64,000 bases of DNA from Streptomyces sp. TLI_171 (GTDB lineage Bacteria; Actinomycetota; Actinomycetes; Streptomycetales; Streptomycetaceae). The notes under the pieces are model-generated. The model did not search any database. It had not been told where the DNA came from and was given only the letters and a program-made list of their open reading frames with translations. This document shows, piece after piece, positions 41,887 to 50,680 of this stretch. The DNA lies in the NCBI RefSeq assembly GCF_003610255.1, contig NZ_RAPS01000001.1, positions 7,591,001 to 7,655,000 of the forward strand, in the 5' to 3' direction. Position 1 is the first letter of the stretch. Each line of letters starts with the position of its first letter. The position numbers and the translations under genes were made by a program.

Positions 41887-42984
41887 TCAGCTCGCGGTGC
41901 AGGCGAGGGTCGGTGCGGCGTTGGCGCCGCTGTAGTTGGCGTTGAAGCCGAAGTTGGTGGTGCCCCCGGCCGGGATGGCGCCGTTGTAGGCGGCGTTGTT
42001 CACCGTGACGACCTTGCCGGACTGGGTGTAGGTGCCGCTCCAGAGGTTGGTGACCGTCTGGTTGCCGGCGTAGGTCATGGTGACCTTCCAGCCGTTGGTG
42101 GCGGTGGAGCCGTTGTTCTTCACGGTCACCGCGCCGGTGTAGCCGGAGCCCCAGTCGGACGCGTTGCTGAAGGTCGCGGTGCAGCCGCTGCCGGTGCCGC
42201 CGGTCGGGCTGGACGAGGGGCTGGGCGACGGGCTGGGCGACGGGCTGGTGGTGCCGCCGGTCGGGCTGGGAGAGGGGTTGGTGCCGGTCCCGTGGCTGAC
42301 CGTGATGTTGGAGCTGCCGCTGCTGCCGTAGCCCTCGGTGGCCAGGATCTCGTAGTTCGGGGTGCCGAGGTTGAGGCCCGCCTTCGCCCACGCGGTGAAG
42401 AAGTTGGACACCGTGATGGTGCCACCCGTGCGCTTCGCCTGGCGGATCGCCCAGAACTGCGTGAAGTTCGAGTGGTCGCCCTCGATGGACGGGGCGTCGG
42501 TGCGCTGCGTCGAGTACAGGTCGTAGGTGCTGCCGTCGCTGACCACCGAGCCCAGCTTGGTGGCACCCGAACTCGGGTTGTAGTTGCCGAAGTTGTCGAC
42601 GATGTAGTACTCGATGAGCGGGTTGGTGGTCCAGCCGTACAGCGACAGGTAGCAGTTGCCGTTGCAGTTGAAGGTGCCCGAGTAGGTCACGGCGTCCGTC
42701 GTGCCCGGGTTCCAGCCCTTGCCCGCGACGAAGTTGGTGACGTTGTTCCACGTGGTGCTGTACTGGCCGCCGGAGCCCAGGGTCATCGAGGCCTGGCCGC
42801 TGTTCTGGCTCCAGAACGAGTAGAAGTACCCGTTGTTGGTGCCGGTTCCGTTCGACGAGATGGTGGTGTCGGCGCTCGCGACGGTCGGGATGACGAGCAC
42901 GGCTGCGACGGCCACGGCAAGGATGCGCGCCTTGCGGGCGATCCGGGCGAGGCGGCCGCGTCGGGTGGGACGGGTGGGCTTCAC
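41887..42984 (-). CDS. Secreted endo-1,4-beta-xylanase, GH11 with CBM2
   Basis: This 365-residue enzyme cleaves the xylan backbone outside the cell. A long basic signal peptide (about 1-38, ending PTVASA) precedes the GH11 jelly roll. The nucleophile is Glu125 in PLIEYYIVD and the acid/base is Glu217 in ILATEGYGS. A Ser/Pro/Gly linker (about 236-272) leads to a C-terminal CBM2 (GCTATFSNASDWGSGYTGAV, then the terminal Cys pair). The start is GTG 42984 with GAGGAAG 8 bases away. Candidate control sequences lie at 43201-43251. It works with the CE4 and GH54 enzymes on acetylated arabinoxylan. Confidence 0.95.
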   Translation of the reverse strand: MKPTRPTRRGRLARIARKARILAVAVAAVLVIPTVASADTTISSNGTGTNNGYFYSFWSQNSGQASMTLGSGGQYSTTWNNVTNFVAGKGWNPGTTDAVTYSGTFNCNGNCYLSLYGWTTNPLIEYYIVDNFGNYNPSSGATKLGSVVSDGSTYDLYSTQRTDAPSIEGDHSNFTQFWAIRQAKRTGGTITVSNFFTAWAKAGLNLGTPNYEILATEGYGSSGSSNITVSHGTGTNPSPSPTGGTTSPSPSPSPSPSSSPTGGTGSGCTATFSNASDWGSGYTGAVTVKNNGSTATNGWKVTMTYAGNQTVTNLWSGTYTQSGKVVTVNNAAYNGAIPAGGTTNFGFNANYSGANAAPTLACTAS

Positions 42985-43200
42985 GTGCCTGCTTCCTCTT
43001 CGGTGGGGGCGGACGGAAAGGTGTGGCGCGGCCCGACCCGGCGCGGCGCCGCAGCCGCGGTGGCGGCCGGCGCGTGCGGGTGTCGTGGCAACGCGGCGGG
43101 GTGGCCGGACGCCGTAGGGTCGGCGGCCGGCGAACACCCGGGGGACCGGGTCGAGATGGTCGACCTGGATCGGCAGTCATGGGGCCTGCCGATGGCGATG

Positions 43201-43251
43201 ATGCTGGCCCGCACCTGTCAGGCTGTCAACACTTTCGACACACTTGCGAAA
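43201..43251 (-). promoter_or_regulatory. Candidate xylanase promoter with upstream TTTCG/CGAAA repeat
   Basis: On the minus strand TTGACA (43229-43224), a 17-base spacer and CAGCAT (43206-43201) form a promoter about 215 bases before the GTG. Directly upstream, TTTCG and CGAAA are arranged as an everted repeat with a 9-base spacer (43233-43251). Confidence 0.4.
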
Positions 43252-43401
43252 TGTCTGCTGGAGCTTCGGACTCCGGCGGTCAAAAATATTCGCAGCTCAC
43301 CGGCTACTGATGGATAGTCACCCACCTAATTGGCCGACCTGGAGCAGGTGTTGATCGGCGAACGCTTCAGAGCCGGCGGGCCCGGGGAGGCCATCGATAT
43401 C

Positions 43402-43412
43402 CGAAACTTTCG
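43402..43412. promoter_or_regulatory. Xylanase-type CGAAACTTTCG box
   Basis: A perfect 5-1-5 palindrome of the type reported upstream of Streptomyces xylanase genes. It is 418 bases from the xylanase start and 114 bases from the histidine phosphatase start. Similar boxes occur at 51659-51669 and 51761-51771. Confidence 0.5.
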
Positions 43413-43525
43413 CAATGTCGCTCGATCGTTGGTGGCCGGAGTGGGGGAGCGGGGCGGGCGGAACCGACCCGCGGCGGTCGGCGTCCGTCCAGGCACACGC
43501 AGGATCCGAGCACGAAGGACACGCC

Positions 43526-44158
43526 ATGCCCGCCACCGCCGCCCGCCACCTCTACGTCGTCCGGCACGCCCAGGCGACGGCCGACGAGAGCGAACTGACG
43601 GAGGCGGGCCGCCGGCAGGCCGTGCTGCTGGGGCAGCGGCTGCGCGGCGTCCCGCTGACGGCGATCCACCACGGGCCGCTCGGCCGGGCCGAACAGACGG
43701 CGCGGCTGATCGGCGACCAGCTCGACGGCGTACCCCGCCGGTGCGCGGAACAGGCCGGCGACTACCTGCCGTACCTGCCGACCCGCGCGGAACTGCCCCC
43801 GGAGGCGGCCGACGCCTGGACCGGGTTCCTGAGCGGGTTCACGGCCGAGGAACGCGAACAGGGGCCGTCGCTCGCCACGGCGGCGCTCGCGGAGTTCACC
43901 GGTCCGGTGACCGGCGACGAACCGCGGCACGAACTCCTGGTCACCCACAACTTCCTGGCGGCCTGGCTGGTCCGCGCCGCCCTGGACGCACCGAAGTGGC
44001 GCTGGCTGGGCATCAACCACGCCAACGCGGCGCTGACGGTCATCCGCTACGCGCCCGACCGGCCGCCCGCGCTCCTCGTCCTCAACGACACCGGCCACCT
44101 GCCCGCCGAGCTCCGCTGGACCGGACTCCCGCCGGAGCTCCGGGTCGGCGGCCGGTGA
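43526..44158 (+). CDS. Histidine phosphatase family protein
   Basis: This 210-residue protein has the phosphohistidine motif VVRHAQA near residue 11 (RHG normally; here RHA), the phosphate-pocket Arg in HHGPLGRAEQTA and the second His in LLVTHNFLAAWL. It is a cytoplasmic phosphomonoesterase of the phosphoglycerate-mutase fold; the substrate is not predictable. I chose ATG 43526 after GAAGGAC; an upstream in-frame ATG at 43415 would add a non-conserved leader. It converges with the next gene with no spacer. Confidence 0.88.
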   Translation: MPATAARHLYVVRHAQATADESELTEAGRRQAVLLGQRLRGVPLTAIHHGPLGRAEQTARLIGDQLDGVPRRCAEQAGDYLPYLPTRAELPPEAADAWTGFLSGFTAEEREQGPSLATAALAEFTGPVTGDEPRHELLVTHNFLAAWLVRAALDAPKWRWLGINHANAALTVIRYAPDRPPALLVLNDTGHLPAELRWTGLPPELRVGGR

Positions 44159-44854
44159 TCAGCCCTTCATCCGCAGCTCCCAGATGGTCACCTCGGTGTC
44201 CACCTCGCCGTAGCTGCCCTGTTCGTAGTGCGTGTCGTTGACCTTGAACAGGGCGATCGGCGAGGCGTCGTCGACGGCGCAGACGAGGTCGCCGGGGACC
44301 ACGGTGACCCGATCGTGCGGCTGGGTCCGCAGCAGCTCCCGGCAGCCCTCCGCGGTGGGCGCCTCGGACGCCGTCCAGAGCGCGACGGTGCCCTTGATCT
44401 CCAACCCGTTCTCACCGGTGCGCCCCGCCGACGGCCGGTAGAAGAAGTTGCCGGTGGACCGCTCCGGCGGCCGCTTCGTGAGATCGATGCCCTGCTGGGA
44501 GAGCACCCACTTGCCCGACCAGCGCACGGCCGCACCGGCGGCGGGCGACGGGGCCGGACCGGTGGCGCCCGCGCCCGCCGTGGCACCCGTTCCGGCCGGG
44601 GCGGCGGGCGGCGCCGCCGTGACGGTCACCGAGGCGGGCGGGGCGGCGGCGGGGGAGGACGACCCGCCGCCGGTGAACGCGGCGATCGCACTGGCCACAC
44701 CGGCGGCCGCGCTGACCACCGCCGCGACCACGCCCCAGAGCTTCGCGTGCGACCTCCCGTCGCCCGTGGTGCTTCCGGCCGCGACGGGCGGACCGGGCGG
44801 GCCGGCCGGGCGCGACGGCACGGGCTGGTGTTCGGACGGCGACGGGTGCTGCAC
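44159..44854 (-). CDS. Membrane-anchored protein of unknown function
   Basis: This 231-residue protein has a Pro-rich cytoplasmic N-terminus of about 50 residues and one membrane helix (LWGVVAAVVSAAAGVASAIA). An Ala/Pro/Thr/Gly-rich extracellular linker follows to about residue 125, then a globular C-terminal domain (WVLSQQGIDLTKRP, DRVTVVPGDLVCAVDD, EVTIWELRMKG). I do not recognise the domain. The GTG at 44854 is preceded by GGGGGA; a GTG/ATG further upstream would extend into non-coding sequence. Confidence 0.7.
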   Translation of the reverse strand: MQHPSPSEHQPVPSRPAGPPGPPVAAGSTTGDGRSHAKLWGVVAAVVSAAAGVASAIAAFTGGGSSSPAAAPPASVTVTAAPPAAPAGTGATAGAGATGPAPSPAAGAAVRWSGKWVLSQQGIDLTKRPPERSTGNFFYRPSAGRTGENGLEIKGTVALWTASEAPTAEGCRELLRTQPHDRVTVVPGDLVCAVDDASPIALFKVNDTHYEQGSYGEVDTEVTIWELRMKG

Positions 44855-45040
44855 GGTGTTCCCCCGAGAGTGGAGTGGTGGCGCTGCCGAGGCGGCGCCA
44901 GGACCCTTGGACCAACGGGCACCATAGCAACTCCGGGCCCGTGGCGAGGGGCCCGCGGTCAACCGCTGACGAGCCGTCACCACCCCTGTGAGCGGCCCGG
45001 ATGTGGTGATCCGGTGAACCCGCCGGCCCCGGCGGGCGGC

Positions 45041-45913
45041 TCAGCCGAGCTCCGCGACCGCCACCCGCCCCGACCGCAGGGACGCCCGGCCCCGGGAGGA
45101 GACGCCGAGCGCCTCGGCGAGGTCGAGCAGATCGCGGTCCGACACCACCCGCAGGCCGAACTCCCCGAGCAGCGCGGCCATCCGCGCCGGCTGCCACAGC
45201 GAGCGCCACGGCTCGCCGGCGGTGATGGCGTTGCCCAGCAACCGGGTCAGCCACCGCCCCACGGTCGCCTTCGCGGAGGGCGCCTGGTAGTTGAGGACCA
45301 GCGCGCTGCCCGGCGCCGACCGGGCGGCGAGCGCGGCCAGCGTGGCCCGCACCTGAGCGCGGCTCAGGTACGGCACCACGCCCTCCCACAGCCACGTGGT
45401 CGGCGCGGCGGGGTCGTGCCCGGCGCCGTCCAGGGCCGTGCCGAGGTCGTCCACGGCGAAGTCGACCGGCGTGAACCGCACGGAACGCGCCAGCTCCGGC
45501 GGCGCGGCCGCGGCGAGCCGGGCCCGCTTGTCCTGCTGCGACGCCGGATGGTCGACCTCCCACACGTCGGTGCCGGCGAGCTCGGCCAGCCGCCAGGCCC
45601 GGGTGTCGAGACCGGCGCCCAGGATCACCACCTGCCGTGGCGCGCGGACCCGCAGGGCCTCGTCGATGGCCACCGTGCGCGGCACCACCACCTCGGCGCA
45701 GGCCCGCACGCTCTCGTACCCGGTGCGCGCCTGCCACCCCTGCGGCGGGGCGCCCGCCCGCACCGCGTCCACGGCTGCCCGCTCGGCCGGGTCCAGCAGC
45801 CGCACCGCCACCGGATCGGCGAACCGTCCGACCGCCGCCCGCCCGTCCGCGACCGCCCGCCCCTGGCAGACCAGCACCGCCGTCCGACTCGCCGCACGCC
45901 CGCTCTCGCTCAT
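45041..45913 (-). CDS. SAM-dependent methyltransferase, LCMT/TIGR00027 type
   Basis: This 290-residue protein has the motif VVILGAGLDTRAWRLAE near residue 94, WEVDHPASQQDKRARL near 118 and WLWEGVVPYLSRAQVRATL near 167. These are the marks of the leucine-carboxyl-methyltransferase-like family that is abundant in actinomycetes (polyketide O-methyltransferase-like). Substrates are mostly unknown. It stands 45 bases downstream of the large membrane-protein gene on the same strand, so co-transcription is possible, but no functional link is evident. Confidence 0.88.
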   Translation of the reverse strand: MSESGRAASRTAVLVCQGRAVADGRAAVGRFADPVAVRLLDPAERAAVDAVRAGAPPQGWQARTGYESVRACAEVVVPRTVAIDEALRVRAPRQVVILGAGLDTRAWRLAELAGTDVWEVDHPASQQDKRARLAAAAPPELARSVRFTPVDFAVDDLGTALDGAGHDPAAPTTWLWEGVVPYLSRAQVRATLAALAARSAPGSALVLNYQAPSAKATVGRWLTRLLGNAITAGEPWRSLWQPARMAALLGEFGLRVVSDRDLLDLAEALGVSSRGRASLRSGRVAVAELG

Positions 45914-45958
45914 GAACCGTATTCAACCCGACCCGGCACACCGCCTGGGAACCCGGCG

Positions 45959-48871
45959 TCAGGGCGTGCAGCCGGTCAGCGGGCCGGTGTCGCCGGCCGG
46001 GCGGCCGCACAGGTGGTCCGTGGCGGGCGCGCCCTGGGCGTCGCGGCGGACCCGGATGACGTGCAGGCCGTGCCCGGGCTGCGGGGCGGTGGCCAGTGGG
46101 CGGACCTCCCGGAAGTCCACGGTGCCGGTGGCCCGGTTGTTCAGCTGCACCGCGCGCAGCGCCGCCATGACCGAGCCCGTTCCGGTCCGCTGCGAGGCCC
46201 CGGCCTTCGCGGCGCCGGCCTGGAGCGCGGCGGTGGCGTCGTACGCGAGCGCCAGCGAGCCGTCGGAGAACACGTCGTCCTCGTACGGGTTCGGCGTGCG
46301 CGGCAGCAGGTGGAACACCGCGGCGGCGGTGTCGGACAGGTCGGAGCCGCGCGCGGTGGCCGCCGGGTCGCTGAGCGCCGTGTAGTACAGGGTGGCCTGC
46401 GGGGCGATCGCGGTGCCGCCGGTGCGGAACTGGGCCTTCGTCAGGTCGTCGCCGGTGAGGACGGTCAGCGGCCGGGCGCAGCCCTTGTCGTCCGACAGGC
46501 GGCGCATCAGCTGGTTCACGTCGTCCGCGCGGCCCGCCAGGTAGAGCACCGCCGGCGGGTGGTCGCCGTGGCAGGTGGTGGCGAGCGCCGTCTCGTAGTC
46601 CGGGTCGCCGTTGCTGGTGAGGCCGTACTCGATCGGGTGGCCGCCGATCAGCCGGTAGCCGGCCTCGGTGAGCATCGCCGAGCCGTACTTGGCCTGCTCG
46701 GGGCTGTAGCGGTCGTCGGGGGTGGGCGTGCGGGTCAGCACCGCCGCCCAGCGGTCCTCCGGCGGTGTGGCCAGCCCGTCGACGATCAGGCGCAGCGCCG
46801 CGGCCTCCTCCTGGTCGGTGGCGGCCAGGCCGAAGTAGTTGACGTGGCTCTGCGCCAGGTAGCTCGCCGAGTTGGTGGTGCTGACCACGGCCAGGCCGGC
46901 CTGCTGCAGCAGCGTCAGGGTGGAGTCGCTGTCGGCGGTGTCCCGGCCGAGGCCGACCACGCCGGCGATCGACCGGTCGCGGGCGGCGAGGTCGACGATC
47001 CGGTGCACCATGTCGGTCTGGAAGTACATGTCCTGCCCGCCGTTGGCGACCAGCACCTTGATCTTCAGCGGATCGCCCGCGTTGTTGCGCACCTGCGCCA
47101 GGTGCACGCCGGTCAGCTCCTTCAGGCTGTTCAGCGCCCGCCCCTGCTGCCCGGCGGCGGTGGTGAGCGAGCCCGCGTACACGACGGTGATGTAGCGGAC
47201 GTCCGGCAGCGCGTCCACCCGCGCGTTCTCGGTGCGGATCGCCGCCTCCAGGTCCGCCAGGCCGAGCGCGGAACCGGTGCGGTCGCCGCCCTCGCCCGGC
47301 AGGGCGCCGCTCAGCCGGATGCCGCCGTCGCCGGCGAAGGTCACCGACCCGGTGGCGACGCCGACGCACTCCCGGGTGCCGCCGGGATCGGTGCGCCACA
47401 CCGCGTCCGGGTTGGAGCCCACCAGCCGCGCCTCGCAGAACCGGTCGCCGAGCTGCTGCACCCGCAGCCCGGCCGCGCCGGCCACCAGCACCAGGACCAG
47501 CAGCAGCGACCAGCGCGACCACAGGAACCACCAGGACCGGCCCACCGCGACGGGCGCCAGCCGGGTGGTCGCCCCCGCCTCCAACTGCAGCCGGGTCAGC
47601 CGCACCGGCAGCGTCCACGCCAACGCCCGCCCCCGGCTCGGCGCCTGACGGATCCGCAGATCGCTCACCCAGTTCTCGTACGGGCCGCGCCGCGCCCCGA
47701 CCGCGTGCACCGTCACCGGCGCGGTGTGAGCGTCCTCCAGCCAGGCCGCCACGTCCGCGTGCGCGACCGCCGCCAGCACCAGCAGCGGGTCCTGCTCGCT
47801 GCGGCGGCTGCGCACGTCGGAGATCGCACCGAGCACCCGAAGAGCGCCCCCGGGCGCGTCCGCCCGCGGCACGAACACCACCGGCGGCACCCGGCGCTTG
47901 CGGCCCCGGGCGTCCGGCGCCCACGAGCGGTGCGCCCACCGCAGGTCCTCCAGCAGGGCGAGCGTGCGCAACTGCAGGTGGAACTGCTGCGCCCGGTCGC
48001 GCTCCTCCGGCGCGGTGTCCGGCAGTTGGGCCTTCAGGACCTCCCCGGCCACCTCGCGGGCACGGGCCTGGGTGACGTCCCAGGACATCCGGGGCCGCCA
48101 CAGCGACCAGGCGGCGGCCTGCCGTCCGGACGCCGCCAGGAAGGTGGTGGTGGCGAACCAGCGGCTGGCCGAGCCCAGCCAGGACAGCGGCGCGGTGTTG
48201 CGCCGCACCCAGCCGGTCACGCCGAGCACGGCCAGCGCGCCCAGCAGCACCGCGCTGACGAACTGCCAACTCGCTTGGGTCAGCAGGCTGGTGAGTGCGG
48301 CGAGGACGAACGCGCCGATCAGCGTGGTGGAGTTGAGCACGGGCGACAGCAGCCGCTGCAGCTCGCCGCCGGCGGTACGCGGCTCCGGCCGCCAGTGCAG
48401 ATCGCTCAGCCGGGCCAGCACCGAGTCCACCAGGTCGTCGGGCGAACGCCCCGCCGGGTCCGACTCCTCCAGGGCGTGCCGGGCGGCCGCCTCGATCGCC
48501 GCGACCAGCCGGGACCGGGGCGTGGCGTAACCGCGGTACCAGGACGGCCCCCGGCGCGCCCACGGCCCCTTCGCCAGCCCGTCCAGGATGGCGATCGCGT
48601 TCTGGTGCGGATCCCCGCCCGTGGTGTGGGGGACCGTCCGGTGCGGCAGGTCCCCGTTCTCCTGCGCCTCCTGGACCGCCCGGACCACGCCGCGGACCTC
48701 CGCGTCCAGCGCCGGGTCGTCGTCCTGCGCGTACAGCACCACCACCGGCATCGGCAGCCGGGCGCCGCTGAACTGCGCGACGAGATCCTGAACCAGTGCG
48801 TCCACCTCGTACTTGGCAGTGGTTCGTACCCCGCCGATCCCCGCGCCGCCCCGTACCGCACCCGACGTCAT
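45959..48871 (-). CDS. Large membrane protein with cytoplasmic region and extracellular type 1 periplasmic-binding-like domain
   Basis: This 970-residue protein starts with a cytoplasmic part (1-180: VVVLYAQDDDPALDAEVR, NAIAILDGLAKGPW). Two membrane helices (about 182-198 and 202-220) flank a second cytoplasmic part, and a third helix at about 455-470 follows. The remaining 500 residues are extracellular and resemble branched-chain-amino-acid-binding receptors (IAGVVGLGRDTADSDSTLTL, TTNSASYLAQSHVNYFGLAATDQ, DGSLALAYDATAALQ). This is a receptor-like architecture with no adjacent transporter. Function is unknown; it could be a sensor for an extracellular ligand. The ATG start has no strong ribosome site. 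Confidence 0.75.
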   Translation of the reverse strand: MTSGAVRGGAGIGGVRTTAKYEVDALVQDLVAQFSGARLPMPVVVLYAQDDDPALDAEVRGVVRAVQEAQENGDLPHRTVPHTTGGDPHQNAIAILDGLAKGPWARRGPSWYRGYATPRSRLVAAIEAAARHALEESDPAGRSPDDLVDSVLARLSDLHWRPEPRTAGGELQRLLSPVLNSTTLIGAFVLAALTSLLTQASWQFVSAVLLGALAVLGVTGWVRRNTAPLSWLGSASRWFATTTFLAASGRQAAAWSLWRPRMSWDVTQARAREVAGEVLKAQLPDTAPEERDRAQQFHLQLRTLALLEDLRWAHRSWAPDARGRKRRVPPVVFVPRADAPGGALRVLGAISDVRSRRSEQDPLLVLAAVAHADVAAWLEDAHTAPVTVHAVGARRGPYENWVSDLRIRQAPSRGRALAWTLPVRLTRLQLEAGATTRLAPVAVGRSWWFLWSRWSLLLVLVLVAGAAGLRVQQLGDRFCEARLVGSNPDAVWRTDPGGTRECVGVATGSVTFAGDGGIRLSGALPGEGGDRTGSALGLADLEAAIRTENARVDALPDVRYITVVYAGSLTTAAGQQGRALNSLKELTGVHLAQVRNNAGDPLKIKVLVANGGQDMYFQTDMVHRIVDLAARDRSIAGVVGLGRDTADSDSTLTLLQQAGLAVVSTTNSASYLAQSHVNYFGLAATDQEEAAALRLIVDGLATPPEDRWAAVLTRTPTPDDRYSPEQAKYGSAMLTEAGYRLIGGHPIEYGLTSNGDPDYETALATTCHGDHPPAVLYLAGRADDVNQLMRRLSDDKGCARPLTVLTGDDLTKAQFRTGGTAIAPQATLYYTALSDPAATARGSDLSDTAAAVFHLLPRTPNPYEDDVFSDGSLALAYDATAALQAGAAKAGASQRTGTGSVMAALRAVQLNNRATGTVDFREVRPLATAPQPGHGLHVIRVRRDAQGAPATDHLCGRPAGDTGPLTGCTP

Positions 48872-49500
48872 CCGCCACCCCCGCAGCCATCCGCCCCCGC
48901 GGCCGAAGCCGCGCCGACCCTGATTCGGCGTCAGACGGCGAGTCTAGACCCGGGATCCGACGCCGCACACGGGTGCGCGGAGTCCGCCCCGCGCCTGCCG
49001 CCGTGCGGGGCGAGGACGGGCCGCTCCGGCGCGTCCCGGTCGAGCACTCCAGCAGGTGCCGGTTGGCCCGGCTCCAGGCGAGGCGGCCCCGCAGTTCGGT
49101 CGGGTACCCCTCGGCGACCCAGGCGGCCTGCGGTCCGTGGCCCTGCTCCGCCAGCCGCCGCACGGCGTCGATCCCGTGCTCCTGAACGGTGAGCACGGCA
49201 ACGCAGCCGGTTGTGATCGGCCCACTGGCGGTTCCCGCGCCTCCCGCAGCAACTGCCGCCGCTGTCAAATCCGTTACCCGGGCGGCGGCGCCCTCACCGC
49301 GGACGAGCGGCGCACCTTGAACGCCTGTCCGCGGGCGACCGTCGTCACGGTCGCCGGCACCGGCTTCTTCCGCCCCGAGGGGAGCTGCGGCGCGGCGCGG
49401 AGGTCGTGGTGGCGGCCCCGGCGCTTGCCGGGCCGGGCTCGGGAGGAAGCGGACGGCCCGGGGTGCGGGGGTGTCCGAACGGGCTGCCAGGATGGCGGGC
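48872..49500. other. Gene-poor region with a possible gene remnant
   Basis: In this 629-base stretch I cannot support a complete gene. On the minus strand about 49005-49250, one frame reads GCVAVLTVQEHGIDAVRRL and GHGPQAAWVAEGYPTELRG, which looks like real protein, but it lacks a clear start with a ribosome site and runs without a stop into the neighbouring gene out of frame. It may be a decayed gene. Confidence 0.35.
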
Positions 49501-50136
49501 ATGAGCATTTCGATCAACCACTCGACCGCCGACAAGGCGCACGTCCTCGGACTTCTCGGCGCGGGCGGTAAGTTGACGGAGCGTCAGGCGAGGGCGTTGG
49601 AAGGGGCCAGGGAGGAGGCCCGCCGGTCCTACGGGCGCAGCGAGCTGCCGCTGCCGGTCACCGAGGCGCTGGAGCACCTGGTGGCCGGACACGCCGACTC
49701 GACCGCCGAGTACGCGGGCAACTCCTACCAGCGGGCCCTCCAACTGCTCACCGCCCAGTGCGGATCGGACCTGGGCACGCTGGCCACCTACTCGCGGGCC
49801 GCCACCTTCTTCGGCCGCCTCGACGAGGAACTCGCGGCGGCCGGCGTCGCCGCCGCACTGCTGCCCGGCCACTACCTGTTCGGCGGCCCGCCGGACGAGT
49901 TCCCGTACATCCCCGGCTCCACCGACGGCTACCCCGCGCTCGGCCACCTGCCGCTGTCGCTGACCAAGCCGGCCGCCGACGCCTACCGGGCGGCACTCGA
50001 CCGGATCGACGCGGACTTCCGGTACGACCTGGAGCTGCTGATCGAGCTGCTGGACATCGAGCACGAGAGCTGGGAGTACGGCACCGCGAACCTCGACTGG
50101 TACACCCAGGACACCGTCTTCTTCTACCTCGGCTAG
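49501..50136 (+). CDS. Hypothetical protein (DUF7691-like)
   Basis: This 211-residue soluble protein is mostly helical in its first half (KLTERQARALEGAREEARRS, VTEALEHLVAGHA). Its C-terminus is acidic (LIELLDIEHESWEYGTANLDW) and the middle is Gly/Pro-rich (LLPGHYLFGGPPDEFPYIPG). It is similar in layout to small uncharacterised streptomycete proteins. No catalytic motif is evident. Its stop overlaps that of the convergent next gene on CTAG. Confidence 0.75.
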   Translation: MSISINHSTADKAHVLGLLGAGGKLTERQARALEGAREEARRSYGRSELPLPVTEALEHLVAGHADSTAEYAGNSYQRALQLLTAQCGSDLGTLATYSRAATFFGRLDEELAAAGVAAALLPGHYLFGGPPDEFPYIPGSTDGYPALGHLPLSLTKPAADAYRAALDRIDADFRYDLELLIELLDIEHESWEYGTANLDWYTQDTVFFYLG

Positions 50137-50642
50137 CCGGCCGGGCGGACTCCGGCGAGCGCCAGGACGTCGGCGAGTACGGCGGGCAGGTCGTCCCGGA
50201 CGGTCAGCGCGGGGCGGGCGAGGCGGGCTTGGTGCAGGACGTCGAGGCGGCGGGGATAGTGGGGGTGGGCGCCGACGGCGAGGGGGCGGGCGGGGGTGTC
50301 GAGGGCGGCGCCGAACTCCAGGAGGGCGATGGGCTGGACGGCCTCGGCCGGGAACCAGAACAGGGTGAGGACCTGCGGCAGGTGCAGGTGGCGGTACTCC
50401 CAGGCGATCTGGGCCGGGGCGGCCGCGGGGTCGCCGATCGGGAAGTCGGACCGGCGGGGGTTGAGCACCACCAGGCCGTCGGCGAGCAGCAGTTCGGCGG
50501 CCTCGGCCTGCCAGTCGGGGCAGTCGGTGATCCCGCCCGCGAGGAAGATCGCGGGCGGGTCGCCGGCGGCGGGTTCGTACCGCTCGGGCGCCTCGACGTA
50601 CCGGGGGCGGGTGGACGCGGTCGGGTGCTGAGGTGTCGTCAT
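50133..50642 (-). CDS. Nucleoside 2-deoxyribosyltransferase-like protein
   Basis: This 169-residue protein has AIFLAGGITDCPDWQAEAAE at residues about 30-50, VVLNPRRSDFPIGD near 59 and ALLEFGAAL near 106. These match the nucleoside 2-deoxyribosyltransferase-like family, whose nucleophile Glu would be the one in LLEFG. Possible roles are nucleoside salvage or cleavage of modified nucleotides. No phage or defence genes are adjacent. Confidence 0.82.
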   Translation of the reverse strand: MTTPQHPTASTRPRYVEAPERYEPAAGDPPAIFLAGGITDCPDWQAEAAELLLADGLVVLNPRRSDFPIGDPAAAPAQIAWEYRHLHLPQVLTLFWFPAEAVQPIALLEFGAALDTPARPLAVGAHPHYPRRLDVLHQARLARPALTVRDDLPAVLADVLALAGVRPAG

Positions 50643-50680
50643 GCCGACCACGATGCCTGCTGCGGTGCGCCGGCCGCAGG

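Larger units (their letters stand above)
42985..43525. other. Intergenic region upstream of the xylanase and the histidine phosphatase
   Basis: This 541-base region between divergent genes contains a candidate xylanase promoter (43201-43229), an adjacent TTTCG-CGAAA everted repeat (43233-43251) and a perfect CGAAACTTTCG box (43402-43412). An A/T-rich patch lies near 43280-43290. I find no supported gene. Confidence 0.55.

Noticed and set aside
44228..49192. Very long open frames (over 1600 codons) on both strands
   Set aside because: They are shadows of the real genes in high-GC sequence: Arg/Pro/Gly-rich composition, no conserved motif, and they cross several well-supported genes on the other strand.
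49005..49250. Possible small gene on the minus strand
   Set aside because: The peptide looks protein-like, but there is no start with a ribosome site and no stop before the next gene; kept only as a possible remnant.
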